Position numbers and translations under genes: made by a program | Source: Clostridia bacterium | GTDB lineage: Bacteria > Bacillota > Clostridia > UMGS1883 | Assembly: GCA_017441965.1 (NCBI GenBank) | Contig: JAFSBF010000018.1 | Span: 1-5,650 of the forward strand | Direction of reading: 5' to 3' | Length of the DNA: 5,650 nt | The notes under the pieces: model-generated | Told to the model about the DNA's origin: nothing | The model's input: the letters and a program-made list of their open reading frames with translations, nothing else | Database searches by the model: none | In this document: one piece after another, positions 1 through 5,650 of the stretch | Position numbering within the stretch: position 1 is the stretch's first letter | Layout of the letters: the number at the start of each line of letters is the position of its first letter

Positions 1-37
1 CAGAAACAAAACAAGAGTATACACTATGTGCATACTC
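1..37 (-). terminator. Probable intrinsic terminator of rpsT
   Basis: Read on the minus strand, GAGTATGCAC and GTGTATACTC form a 10-bp stem with one G-U pair and a 3-base ATA loop (positions 15-37). A T-rich but interrupted tail follows (TTGTTTTGTTTCTG, positions 14 down to 1). It begins about 25 bases after the rpsT stop codon. The broken U-tract makes it weaker than the rpmB terminator. The stem is nearly symmetrical, but on the plus strand the following bases are not T-rich, so it should work for the minus strand only. Confidence 0.72.
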
Positions 38-62
38 CGATTTTAAGCAAATAAGTTATCCC

Positions 63-326
63 TTACGCGAGTGCTGCAAATGCTTTTGCAAGCTGACTCT
101 TCTTGCGGCTAACAGTATTCTTGTGATATACACCCTTACTTGCAGCCTGGTCAAGCTTCTTAACACAGATATTGTAAAGCTCCTGAGCAGTAGCCTTATT
201 TCCCTCTGTTACAGCAGCGTCAAACTTTCTAAGCTCTGTTCTGATAGCTGATTTAACCATACGGTTTTCAAGAGTCTTCTTCTCGATAACAAGAACTCTT
301 TTCTTAGCTGATTTAATGTTAGGCAT
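63..326 (-). CDS. rpsT: 30S ribosomal protein S20
   Basis: Small-subunit ribosomal protein that binds 16S rRNA and helps assemble the 30S body. The 87-residue product has the typical S20 length and pattern: a start of MPNIKSAKKRV, a basic helical middle with an IRTELRKF segment (about residues 28-35), and the family signature around residues 58-80 with AASKGVYHKN followed by SRKKSQLAKA. The start is firmly set by a full GGAGGTGA Shine-Dalgarno sequence (plus-strand 334-341) seven bases before ATG. It is on the same strand as apbE but 95 bases downstream, with its own promoter in the gap, so it is probably a separate transcript that may also receive read-through from the polA operon. In many bacteria S20 is regulated translationally; no specific control structure is evident in this short leader. 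Confidence 0.97.
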   Translation of the reverse strand: MPNIKSAKKRVLVIEKKTLENRMVKSAIRTELRKFDAAVTEGNKATAQELYNICVKKLDQAASKGVYHKNTVSRKKSQLAKAFAALA

Positions 327-363
327 TATAATTTCACCTCCAACACATTATGAAACAAGATGC

Positions 364-392
364 ATTATAGCACACATTATTTCAAAATGCAA
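364..392 (-). promoter_or_regulatory. Sigma-A promoter of rpsT
   Basis: On the minus strand the -35 box TTGCAT (plus-strand 387-392) is followed by exactly 17 bases and a perfect TATAAT -10 box (364-369). The -10 box is preceded by TGC, giving an extended -10. A run of A residues lies immediately upstream of the -35 box (plus-strand T-run 394-401), resembling an UP element. Transcription should start near 357, leaving a leader of about 30 bases before the rpsT ATG. The boxes are seen directly; activity is inferred. Confidence 0.88.
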
Positions 393-421
393 GTTTTTTT
401 TATCAAAATAATAAATTTTAT

Positions 422-1384
422 TTATTCGTTATCTGAAACAAGCTCCAGCTTGTACTTTTCCTTAAACCCGTCTGTAGTAATAACCTCTCCGTCCTGAGTT
501 ATTAAGAGCGCATCTGTGTCAGCAAAATTACTGCACAGTGAAAGCCCTTCCTCACCCAAAATATAAATGGCGGTTGAAAGTGCATCTGCGTGCATTGAAG
601 ATGGGGAGATTACTGTTACGGAGGCAAGCGGGGAGTTTGCACATTCGCCCGTTCGGGGGTCTAATATATGGTGATAACGTTTTCCGTCATAATCAAAATA
701 CCTTTGGTATGCACCGCTCGTAACGGCACTTTTATCCTTTAATGTGATTTTTGCAAAAAGCTCTTCGGGATTAAAGGGGCTTCGTATGCCAACACAAAAT
801 TCACCGATAAGAGCGACGTTTCCGCCTAAGTCTATTATAACATCCTCTGCATTATTCTTTCTGAAAAAGTCTGTAAGCTTATCTGCAACGTAGCCTTTTG
901 CAACTGCGCCCAAATCAAGCTGCCTGCCACCGAGCGAAAATGGGGAAAGAGTAATTTCTTCGTACCCTATAAGTGGGAGAACACTCTCTATTTCCTTTTG
1001 TGTGGGGGGAACAGTACGTTCCTTTATATTCCACAGCGATGTAAGCGGTGCAACGGAAATATCGAATGCACCGTCTGTAAGTGCACAAAACGAAAGCGAA
1101 AAATCAAGAACTTTTTGCATATCGTCCGAAAGCATAGTGGTTTTGCCTGCGTTAAGGGCGTAAAGCTCGCTTTTCTCGCTTGTGCGGCTGAAAACATCCT
1201 CATATTTTTGGCAAAGGTCAAGTGCCTCGCCTGAAAGTGATGCCGCTTTCTTTGGTGCAGTTATGTTTATAACTGTATCAAAGGCATACGTATGCACCGT
1301 TTGCCGCTTATCTCCCGACTTAAGAAGAAAAACGACGCTCAGCAAAATTATTGCTATTAATAAAGGAAGAAAAACCTTTTTCAC
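422..1384 (-). CDS. apbE: Membrane-anchored FAD:protein FMN transferase (ApbE family)
   Basis: ApbE enzymes use FAD to attach FMN covalently to a Ser/Thr of redox proteins, such as RnfG/NqrC subunits and exported flavoproteins, outside the membrane. Family motifs are all visible (320-residue numbering): DGAFDISVAPL near 104-114, DLGAVAKGY at 157-165, GGN at 187-189, HHILDPRTG at 238-246, and an ADALSTA segment at 266-272 holding the Asp and Thr (267, 271) expected to bind the metal. A hydrophobic N-terminal helix (about residues 4-21) should anchor or export it; there is no lipobox cysteine, unlike many ApbE lipoproteins. Length is normal for the family. It is the last gene of the polA operon. 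I prefer the GTG at 1384 because AGGTGA lies five bases upstream; an in-frame GTG at 1393 would add three residues but has no ribosome site. The target flavoprotein is not encoded here. Confidence 0.93.
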   Translation of the reverse strand: MKKVFLPLLIAIILLSVVFLLKSGDKRQTVHTYAFDTVINITAPKKAASLSGEALDLCQKYEDVFSRTSEKSELYALNAGKTTMLSDDMQKVLDFSLSFCALTDGAFDISVAPLTSLWNIKERTVPPTQKEIESVLPLIGYEEITLSPFSLGGRQLDLGAVAKGYVADKLTDFFRKNNAEDVIIDLGGNVALIGEFCVGIRSPFNPEELFAKITLKDKSAVTSGAYQRYFDYDGKRYHHILDPRTGECANSPLASVTVISPSSMHADALSTAIYILGEEGLSLCSNFADTDALLITQDGEVITTDGFKEKYKLELVSDNE

Positions 1385-1389
1385 GTTAC

Positions 1390-1395
1390 TCACCT
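1390..1395 (-). promoter_or_regulatory. Shine-Dalgarno site deciding the apbE start
   Basis: AGGTGA on the minus strand matches the 3' part of the AGGAGGTGA consensus and sits five bases before the GTG at 1384. The same bases include the upstream candidate GTG (1391-1393), which therefore is more likely part of the ribosome site than the start codon. The site directly follows the stop codon of the lytic transglycosylase gene (1397-1399), which suggests translational reinitiation. Confidence 0.55.
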
Positions 1396-1396
1396 G

Positions 1397-1948
1397 TCAG
1401 TAAAGAAATTTATAAAGCCTACTGTACGCTTTGATTTTCTCGCAATGTCTTTTTGTTTCACCGTAGGGAATGTTTGAGAGTGTTTTCCCGTCTGGCGAAA
1501 GAGAACTGTCGCTAAGCCATTTATCTACATTTGCCAATCCTGCATTATAGGCGGCAACTGCATTTGTAATATTGCCATCATATTTTTCAAGAAGATAGGA
1601 GATATACCATACTCCTGCAGAAATATTTGCCTCGGGATTAAAAATATCTTCCGAAGAAAAGCTTGTGCCGAGTACATTTGCGCAATGCTTAAATGTTTCA
1701 TCTGTAAGCTGCATTAACCCCTTTGCGCCCGCACGGCTTACTGCGTTTTCGTCAAAATTGCTTTCAGCCTTTATAAGAGCCATTACAAGGTGCGGAGAAA
1801 CATCAAATTCGTCGCAGTATTTATTTATAATATCGCTGTGCTTTGCCGGAAAAAGTCTGTAGATAACCGCCGCGCAAAGCGTGACGATTGATAATATAAT
1901 TAAAAGTGCAATTGCTGCCCTTAGTAAAATCTTTACAAGTCTATACAT
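1397..1948 (-). CDS. Membrane-anchored lytic transglycosylase (SLT domain, GH23-like)
   Basis: Predicted to cleave the MurNAc-GlcNAc bond of peptidoglycan with formation of 1,6-anhydro-MurNAc, acting on the outer face of the membrane. The 183-residue product has a basic N-terminus, one long hydrophobic segment (about residues 7-30) that serves as signal anchor, then a soluble-lytic-transglycosylase domain. Visible landmarks are the catalytic Glu62 in the KAESNF context, GLMQL at 77-81, AYNAG at 133-137 and a C-terminal IPYGET segment, all in the order and spacing of the Slt70 C-terminal family. There is no extra cell-wall binding domain. The start overlaps the end of coaE by 8 bases, with a G-rich GGGGGA site six bases upstream of ATG, so translation is probably coupled to coaE. 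A role in wall remodelling or in assembling an envelope machine are both possible; nothing nearby indicates a secretion system. Confidence 0.93.
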   Translation of the reverse strand: MYRLVKILLRAAIALLIILSIVTLCAAVIYRLFPAKHSDIINKYCDEFDVSPHLVMALIKAESNFDENAVSRAGAKGLMQLTDETFKHCANVLGTSFSSEDIFNPEANISAGVWYISYLLEKYDGNITNAVAAYNAGLANVDKWLSDSSLSPDGKTLSNIPYGETKRHCEKIKAYSRLYKFLY

Positions 1949-2525
1949 TTATTTCCCCCAAAAATTGATTGTATAAATCGGTTAAGGCAAGCTTTAACTT
2001 ATCATAATCGCCGTTGTTTTTTATAATAATTGCCTTTTTGCTGTAATCCTTTTGTGCCTTTATCCGAAGGAGAGCACTGTCCTTTGAGATTTTATCACGC
2101 TCTGTTATGCGATTAAGCCTTATGTCTTCATCGGCATATATCACGACGATGTGTGCGCATTTTTTGTCTACACCGCTTGCCTCAAGCTCTGACCCGTCAA
2201 TAAAGCAGATATCTTTGCCTGATGCTGTGCACATATCTATTGCCTTTTTTGTAATTGCACCGTGTACAATTCCGTTTAAAACGGCAAGCTTTTCACTGTC
2301 GGAAAAGACAATGCTTCCCAGTGCTTTTCTGTCTATACTTCCATCGCTATTAAATATAGTTTTGCCAAAGTTTTCACAAAGCTTTTCCTTAACTGTATCT
2401 TCCTCAAGAACTTTGTGTGCAATAATATCACAATCTGCCACAAAAGCACCCAACTCCGTGAGTATCCTTGCGGCAGTTGTTTTTCCGCTGCCGCTCTTTC
2501 CTGTAAGACCGATAAGCATTTTCAT
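1941..2525 (-). CDS. coaE: Dephospho-CoA kinase, with divergent substrate motifs
   Basis: CoaE performs the last step of coenzyme A synthesis, phosphorylating the 3'-hydroxyl of dephospho-CoA with ATP in the cytoplasm. The 194-residue product has normal length. It shows a P-loop GKSGSGKT (residues 9-16), the conserved DCDIIAH segment (31-37, usual form DADxIAR/H), Arg residues 136, 139 and 143 in the lid region, RIKAQ at 154-158 and a late NNG (170-172). Two usual motifs are altered: HP in the middle of the protein is HG (88-89), and the PLLFE-type CoA-site motif reads SELEA (112-116), so that an ungapped comparison with the E. coli protein as I recall it places Ala at the conserved Glu. ATG at 2525 is favoured because AGGA lies eight bases upstream; Met3 would be too far from it. 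It lies 17 bases after polA, a linkage common in Firmicutes. Confidence 0.9.
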   Translation of the reverse strand: MKMLIGLTGKSGSGKTTAARILTELGAFVADCDIIAHKVLEEDTVKEKLCENFGKTIFNSDGSIDRKALGSIVFSDSEKLAVLNGIVHGAITKKAIDMCTASGKDICFIDGSELEASGVDKKCAHIVVIYADEDIRLNRITERDKISKDSALLRIKAQKDYSKKAIIIKNNGDYDKLKLALTDLYNQFLGEINV

Positions 2526-2542
2526 AAAATCTATCCTAACTG

Positions 2543-5041
2543 TTATTTGGTTTCGTACCAGCTTTTGCCGACTTTCACGTCTGCCTTAAGCGGTACGCTG
2601 AGCGAAACGGCATTTTCCATTTCTTCCTTTAATATATGTGCGGCAATATCTGCATCCTCCTTGGGAACTTCGCAGATAAGCTCATCGTGTACCTGCAAAA
2701 TGAGACGTGCAGACGGACATTTTTCACGTAGACTGTCATAAACCTTTACCATTGCAATTTTTATAATATCGGCAGCAGTACCCTGAATAGGTGCATTCAT
2801 AGCAACCCTTTCACCAAAGGAACGAAGATTAAAATTTGATGCCGCAAGCTCGGGGATATACCGTCTTCTTTTAAATACTGTTGAAACATATCCGCTCTCT
2901 TTTGCATCCGCAATGGTGCGCTCCATATATTCCTTAACATTGCTGTAGTTATTAAAATAGTTTTCGATATATTCCTTTGCCTCTTTACGTGAAATTTTAA
3001 GCTCCTGAGAAAGTGAAAATTCACTCTGTCCGTAAATTATACCGAAGTTTACCGTCTTCGCACGTGATCGCATCGTATCGTTTACTAGAAACGGTGGTAC
3101 GTTAAATACCTGAGAGGCGGTAATAGTATGAATATCCTCGTCATTTATAAATGCATCCTGCATTGTTTTGTCACCCGACATATGGGCGAGAACTCGCAGT
3201 TCTATCTGCGAATAGTCCGCCCCGACAAGAAGATGCCCTTCCCTTGCGACAAACATTTTCCGAATTTCCCTTCCGATTTCGGTGCGCACGGGAATGTTTT
3301 GCAGATTTGGCTCTGCCGAGCTTATTCTGCCCGTTGCCGTCACCGTTTGCTTAAGCGTGGAATGAATTCTGCTTTCATTATCAAGAAGCGGCAAAAATGC
3401 ATCTGCATAAGTTGATTTAAGCTTAGAAAGATGGCGGTATTCTATAATAAGGTCTATTATCTCGTGCTTTCCACGGAGCTTTTCCAAAACAGCGGAGTCT
3501 GTGGAATAGCCCGTTTTTGTTTTCTTTACAACGGGGAGTGCCAAATCCTCAAACAAGAGCTTTCCAAGCTGCTTTGGAGAATTTATATTAATCTGTTCAC
3601 CTGCCATAAAGTATATGGAGCTTTCAAGAGCATTTATTCTTTCACCGAGCATTTTTGCAAATGCGGCAAGCTCGCTTTTATCAATTTCAAAGCCTGCACT
3701 TTCCATATCGTAAAGCACATTTTCAAGGGGGAATTCTATTTCCTCCAAAAGTGAACCCTGCTCACGTTCTTTTATGATTTCAAGCTGCTTTTGCACAAGT
3801 AGGGGCAGGCTTACGGCAGAGAAGGGAAGGGAAAACTCCCCAAAAAGCTCTTCTAAATTATACTCTGATTTTGCAGGGTCAATAATATATGCCGCAATTT
3901 CTGTATCGTAAAATTTGCCGCAAACCAAAATCCCTGCATCCTCAAGCTCGCGCCGTGTTTTTTTGTAGCCGTGGGTTATCTTTTTTATATCGGGATTTTC
4001 AAAAATTTCTTTAAGCTCCTGCAGAGTGCAGAAATACGGCTTTGAATTATGGCAAAATTCTACATTCCCACCCGAAAGGATGAATGAAAATTCCTTTCCT
4101 GTACTTGCTTCCTGTATAATCTGTGCAGTCGCATTTTCGCACAAAGGTGCCTCTTTTATAGCGGGTTGCGCCTCGGCACAAAGTCTTTCTGCAATTTTTT
4201 TAAGCTCTAATTCTGCAAGCTTTTTTGAAAGGGCATCATTGTCTGCCTCGCAACGCAGTGCATCTTCTACATTAAAATCAATGGGCACATTGCGGTCAAT
4301 AGTGCAGAGTGTACGGCAAAGGAACGCATCCTCTTTTCCGGCGGTAAGCTTTTCACGTGCACTCTTTTTTATAATGTCTGAATTTATATCGTCATAAAGG
4401 TTTTCGAGGGTATGGAAATTTTTAATAAGCTCAAATGCCGTTTTTTCGCCTATCCCTTTAACCCCCGGAATATTATCGGAGGTGTCGCCCATAAGTGCCT
4501 TTACCGAAATAAATTCCTCGGGCGTAACGCCGTATTTTTCAAAAACCGCTTTATCGTCAAAAGCATCTGTTGTTGTTTGTCCCATACGTGTTGTGGTAAG
4601 AAGCACCGATGTATTATTGCTTGCAAGCTGTAAATCGTCCTTATCACCTGTTACAATACCGCATTTAATACCCTCTTCATCACATATTCTGCTGACAGTG
4701 CCGATAATATCGTCCGCTTCATAACCCTCAAGAGAAAGCATAAGGATATTCATTGCACCAAGCACCTCTTTAAGATGTGGCATCTGCTCGGCAAGGTCAT
4801 CGGGCATACCCTTACGCTGCGCTTTATATGCGTCATACATTTTATGACGGAAGGTAGGCGCTTTAAGGTCAAATGCCACGCACAGATAGTCAGGCTTATA
4901 TTCGTCAATATATTTAAGCATTATGTTCATAAAGCCGTAAATCGCATTTGTGGGAATACCGCTTTTGGTAGAAAGAGGTCTTACCCCGTAGTATGCACGG
5001 TTTACAATACTGTTGCCGTCTATGATAATAAGATTTTTCAT
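2543..5041 (-). CDS. polA: DNA polymerase I (5' nuclease active, proofreading domain degenerate)
   Basis: Fills gaps and removes RNA primers during lagging-strand synthesis and excision repair. Residues 1 to about 290 form the 5'-3' nuclease: Asp8, the Asp58 region with TFRH, GYEADD at 106-111, GDKDD at 132-136 and the helix-hairpin-helix GDTSDNIPGVKGIGEK at 185-200 are intact. Residues about 310-430 resemble the 3'-5' exonuclease fold, but the exo I DxE pair is absent and the exo II NxxxD pattern is replaced (THGYKKTRREL), so proofreading should be lost, as in Bacillus and Thermus enzymes. The polymerase domain (about 435-832) has TATGRISS with NLQNIPVR, motif A DYSQIELR (Asp609), motif B Arg658/Lys662/Phe666/Tyr670, and motif C HDE (785-787). 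Start ATG 5041 has AAAGGA nine bases upstream; an in-frame ATG at 5062 would place that site inside the gene and is less likely. First gene of a four-gene operon. Confidence 0.97.
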   Translation of the reverse strand: MKNLIIIDGNSIVNRAYYGVRPLSTKSGIPTNAIYGFMNIMLKYIDEYKPDYLCVAFDLKAPTFRHKMYDAYKAQRKGMPDDLAEQMPHLKEVLGAMNILMLSLEGYEADDIIGTVSRICDEEGIKCGIVTGDKDDLQLASNNTSVLLTTTRMGQTTTDAFDDKAVFEKYGVTPEEFISVKALMGDTSDNIPGVKGIGEKTAFELIKNFHTLENLYDDINSDIIKKSAREKLTAGKEDAFLCRTLCTIDRNVPIDFNVEDALRCEADNDALSKKLAELELKKIAERLCAEAQPAIKEAPLCENATAQIIQEASTGKEFSFILSGGNVEFCHNSKPYFCTLQELKEIFENPDIKKITHGYKKTRRELEDAGILVCGKFYDTEIAAYIIDPAKSEYNLEELFGEFSLPFSAVSLPLLVQKQLEIIKEREQGSLLEEIEFPLENVLYDMESAGFEIDKSELAAFAKMLGERINALESSIYFMAGEQININSPKQLGKLLFEDLALPVVKKTKTGYSTDSAVLEKLRGKHEIIDLIIEYRHLSKLKSTYADAFLPLLDNESRIHSTLKQTVTATGRISSAEPNLQNIPVRTEIGREIRKMFVAREGHLLVGADYSQIELRVLAHMSGDKTMQDAFINDEDIHTITASQVFNVPPFLVNDTMRSRAKTVNFGIIYGQSEFSLSQELKISRKEAKEYIENYFNNYSNVKEYMERTIADAKESGYVSTVFKRRRYIPELAASNFNLRSFGERVAMNAPIQGTAADIIKIAMVKVYDSLREKCPSARLILQVHDELICEVPKEDADIAAHILKEEMENAVSLSVPLKADVKVGKSWYETK

Positions 5042-5078
5042 AAAAACAAATCCTTTCAGCAAAATGCTTCATTATATT

Positions 5079-5106
5079 ATTATACATTATTTGCCGTAAA
5101 AATCAA
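5079..5106 (-). promoter_or_regulatory. Sigma-A promoter of the polA-coaE-apbE operon
   Basis: On the minus strand TTGATT (plus-strand 5101-5106) is followed by 16 bases and TATAAT (5079-5084). Start of transcription is expected near 5071, giving a leader of about 30 bases to the polA ATG at 5041, with the AAAGGA ribosome site (5051-5056) inside it. A second TATAAT at 5071-5076 has no better -35 box. The promoter is divergent from that of rpmB; the two -35 boxes are about 70 bases apart with no clear operator between them. Confidence 0.75.
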
Positions 5107-5176
5107 GGATAAACCCGATAAAAGCTGACTGCATGGTGCGGAAAATGAAGAAATTTGAAAAAAATAAAAAAAATAC

Positions 5177-5205
5177 TTGCATTTTTATATTTTATCTGTT
5201 AGAAT
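5177..5205 (+). promoter_or_regulatory. Sigma-A promoter of rpmB
   Basis: TTGCAT (5177-5182), a 17-base spacer and TAGAAT (5200-5205) preceded by TGT, forming an extended -10. An A-rich tract at 5158-5173 lies directly upstream and looks like an UP element, fitting a highly expressed ribosomal protein gene. Start of transcription is expected near 5212, leaving a leader of about 50 bases. The design closely matches the rpsT promoter in this window. Confidence 0.87.
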
Positions 5206-5262
5206 AACCTATGCGTGTTAAAATGTATGTTATGAAAGTATTCCTTAAGGAGGGAAATAGAT

Positions 5263-5451
5263 ATGGCTAAATGTGATGTATGCGGTAAGGGTGTTACTTT
5301 TGGTATTAAGGTAAGCCACTCACACAGAAGATCAAATCGTGCTTGGAAGCCCAACATCAAAACTGTAAAGGCTGTTGTTAACGGTTCTCCCAAGACAATC
5401 CACGTTTGCTCCCGTTGCCTGAGAAGCGGAAAAGTTGTAAGAGCTATCTGA
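5263..5451 (+). CDS. rpmB: 50S ribosomal protein L28, four-cysteine zinc form
   Basis: Large-subunit ribosomal protein. The 62-residue product has the normal L28 length and pattern: an N-terminal CDVCGKG motif, SHSHRRSNRAWKPN around residues 18-31, and CSRCLRSGKV near the end. Two CxxC pairs (Cys4/Cys7 and Cys49/Cys52) should hold one zinc ion, so this is the zinc-binding form of L28; the zinc-free paralogue known from some bacteria lacks these cysteines. ATG 5263 is set by AAGGAGG at 5247-5253, nine bases upstream. It is transcribed alone, between its own promoter and terminator, divergent from polA. No Zur-type operator is recognisable in the leader. Confidence 0.98.
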   Translation: MAKCDVCGKGVTFGIKVSHSHRRSNRAWKPNIKTVKAVVNGSPKTIHVCSRCLRSGKVVRAI

Positions 5452-5480
5452 TTTCTCTCGTAATATAATTGGAACAAACT

Positions 5481-5514
5481 AAGGCAGTACGCTATAAGAG
5501 CGTACTGCCTTTTT
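5481..5514 (+). terminator. Intrinsic terminator of rpmB
   Basis: A 12-bp perfect stem pairs 5481-5492 (AAGGCAGTACGC) with 5500-5511 (GCGTACTGCCTT) around a 7-base TATAAGA loop, directly followed by T residues to 5514. It lies about 30 bases after the rpmB stop. The A residues on the left are short, so activity for the minus strand is less likely. Confidence 0.92.
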
Positions 5515-5526
5515 GACTTTGATTTC

Positions 5527-5559
5527 GTTAAAATCGGGGGCGTGTACCTCGATTTTAAC
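5527..5559. repeat. Inverted repeat with perfect 10-bp arms
   Basis: GTTAAAATCG (5527-5536) and CGATTTTAAC (5550-5559) are exact reverse complements. Inside them one G-U pair and two G-C pairs extend the stem to 13 bp with a 7-base loop (5540-5546). No T-run follows on the plus strand, so it is not a standard terminator in that direction. On the minus strand the bases that follow it (GAAATCAAAAAGG, 5526 down) are A-rich, not T-rich. Function unknown. Confidence 0.75.
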
Positions 5560-5566
5560 ACCTATA

Positions 5567-5606
5567 AAGGGCTGGCACGGTGAGCAGTGCGCGAGCGACA
5601 GCCCTT
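5567..5606. repeat. GC-rich inverted repeat
   Basis: AAGGGCTG (5567-5574) and CAGCCCTT (5599-5606) are exact reverse complements. A smaller GCAC/GTGC pair (5575-5578 with 5587-5590) lies inside. Positions 5569-5605 are 27 of 37 G or C (about 73%), far above the surrounding AT-rich sequence. No open reading frame explains it. It may belong to the same element as the neighbouring inverted repeats. Confidence 0.65.
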
Positions 5607-5607
5607 A

Positions 5608-5650
5608 TCTCGAAAGAGAATGTTTTGCTTGCAAAACTTCTTTTTCGAAA
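5608..5650. repeat. Long imperfect inverted repeat reaching the window edge
   Basis: Positions 5610-5620 pair with 5638-5648 (11 bp, one G-U), then after a single bulged T (5621) GTTTTGC (5622-5628) pairs with GCAAAAC (5631-5637); with a realistic four-base CTTG loop the inner stem is 6 bp. An alternative small hairpin, TCTC-GAAA-GAGA (5608-5619), uses the same left arm and so excludes the long one. The structure may continue beyond 5650. Confidence 0.6.

Noticed and set aside
38..47. CGATTTTAAG beside the rpsT terminator resembling the CGATTTTAAC arm at 5550-5559
   Set aside because: Nine matching bases of AT-rich sequence can occur by chance, and no partner arm is present near 38-47.
402..430. 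AT-rich symmetry after the apbE stop as a terminator
   Set aside because: Only short A/T pairings without a GC core are possible; it is better explained as the upstream tract of the rpsT promoter.
2107..2589. 160-residue open frame on the plus strand opposite coaE
   Set aside because: It lies opposite clear coaE and polA coding sequence, and its Ser/Pro/Leu/Ile-rich product is typical of an antisense frame; no promoter or ribosome site seen.
4026..4397. 123-residue open frame on the plus strand inside polA
   Set aside because: Antisense shadow of the polA 5'-nuclease/exonuclease linker, Ser/Ala-rich with no recognisable domain.
5042..5062. Upstream in-frame ATG of polA (adds MLKGFVF)
   Set aside because: The only good ribosome site, AAAGGA, lies within these seven codons, and family members begin at the MKNLIIIDGNS-type sequence.
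5241..5256. TCCTTAAGGA palindrome overlapping the rpmB ribosome site, as a possible translational switch
   Set aside because: The perfect palindrome has no loop, and the only foldable version (TTCC with GGAA) has 4 bp; too weak to claim regulation.
5199..5561. 120-residue open frame on the minus strand across rpmB
   Set aside because: It is antisense to the certain rpmB gene and its terminator, has no family-like sequence and no credible ribosome site; it is a shadow frame.

Overview
The window is an ordinary chromosomal housekeeping segment from a low-to-moderate GC Gram-positive bacterium, most likely an anaerobic Clostridia member (Oscillospiraceae/Ruminococcaceae-like; the exact taxon is inference). 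Reasons: strong GGAGG-type ribosome binding sites, sigma-A promoters with A-rich upstream tracts, a four-cysteine ribosomal protein L28, a DNA polymerase I with a decayed proofreading domain, and a tightly packed polA-coaE operon. I see no phage, transposase, CRISPR, rRNA or tRNA genes.

Layout, left to right. Positions 1-392 hold rpsT (ribosomal protein S20, minus strand) with its own promoter and a hairpin terminator. Positions 422-5106 hold a four-gene operon on the minus strand. It is transcribed from a promoter at 5079-5106 in the order polA (DNA polymerase I), coaE (dephospho-CoA kinase), a membrane-anchored lytic transglycosylase, and apbE (FAD:protein FMN transferase). The polA-coaE gap is 17 bases, coaE and the transglycosylase gene overlap by 8 bases, and the apbE start lies just after the transglycosylase stop, so the last three genes are probably translationally coupled. 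Positions 5177-5514 hold rpmB (ribosomal protein L28) on the plus strand, with its own promoter, Shine-Dalgarno site and a strong intrinsic terminator. rpmB and polA are divergent.

Positions 5527-5650 contain no convincing gene. They hold three consecutive inverted repeats, one of them about 73% GC, and the last runs to the window edge. This cluster is the only part that genes do not explain. It could be a dispersed intergenic repeat or a structured RNA/leader of the next locus.

Functionally, the operon combines DNA repair/replication (PolA), the last step of coenzyme A synthesis (CoaE) and two extracytoplasmic enzymes (peptidoglycan cleavage; flavin attachment to exported or membrane redox proteins). 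The two flanking ribosomal protein genes have nearly matching promoters. I found no convincing novel system. The most useful second looks are the hairpin cluster after rpmB and the altered substrate-site motifs of CoaE.
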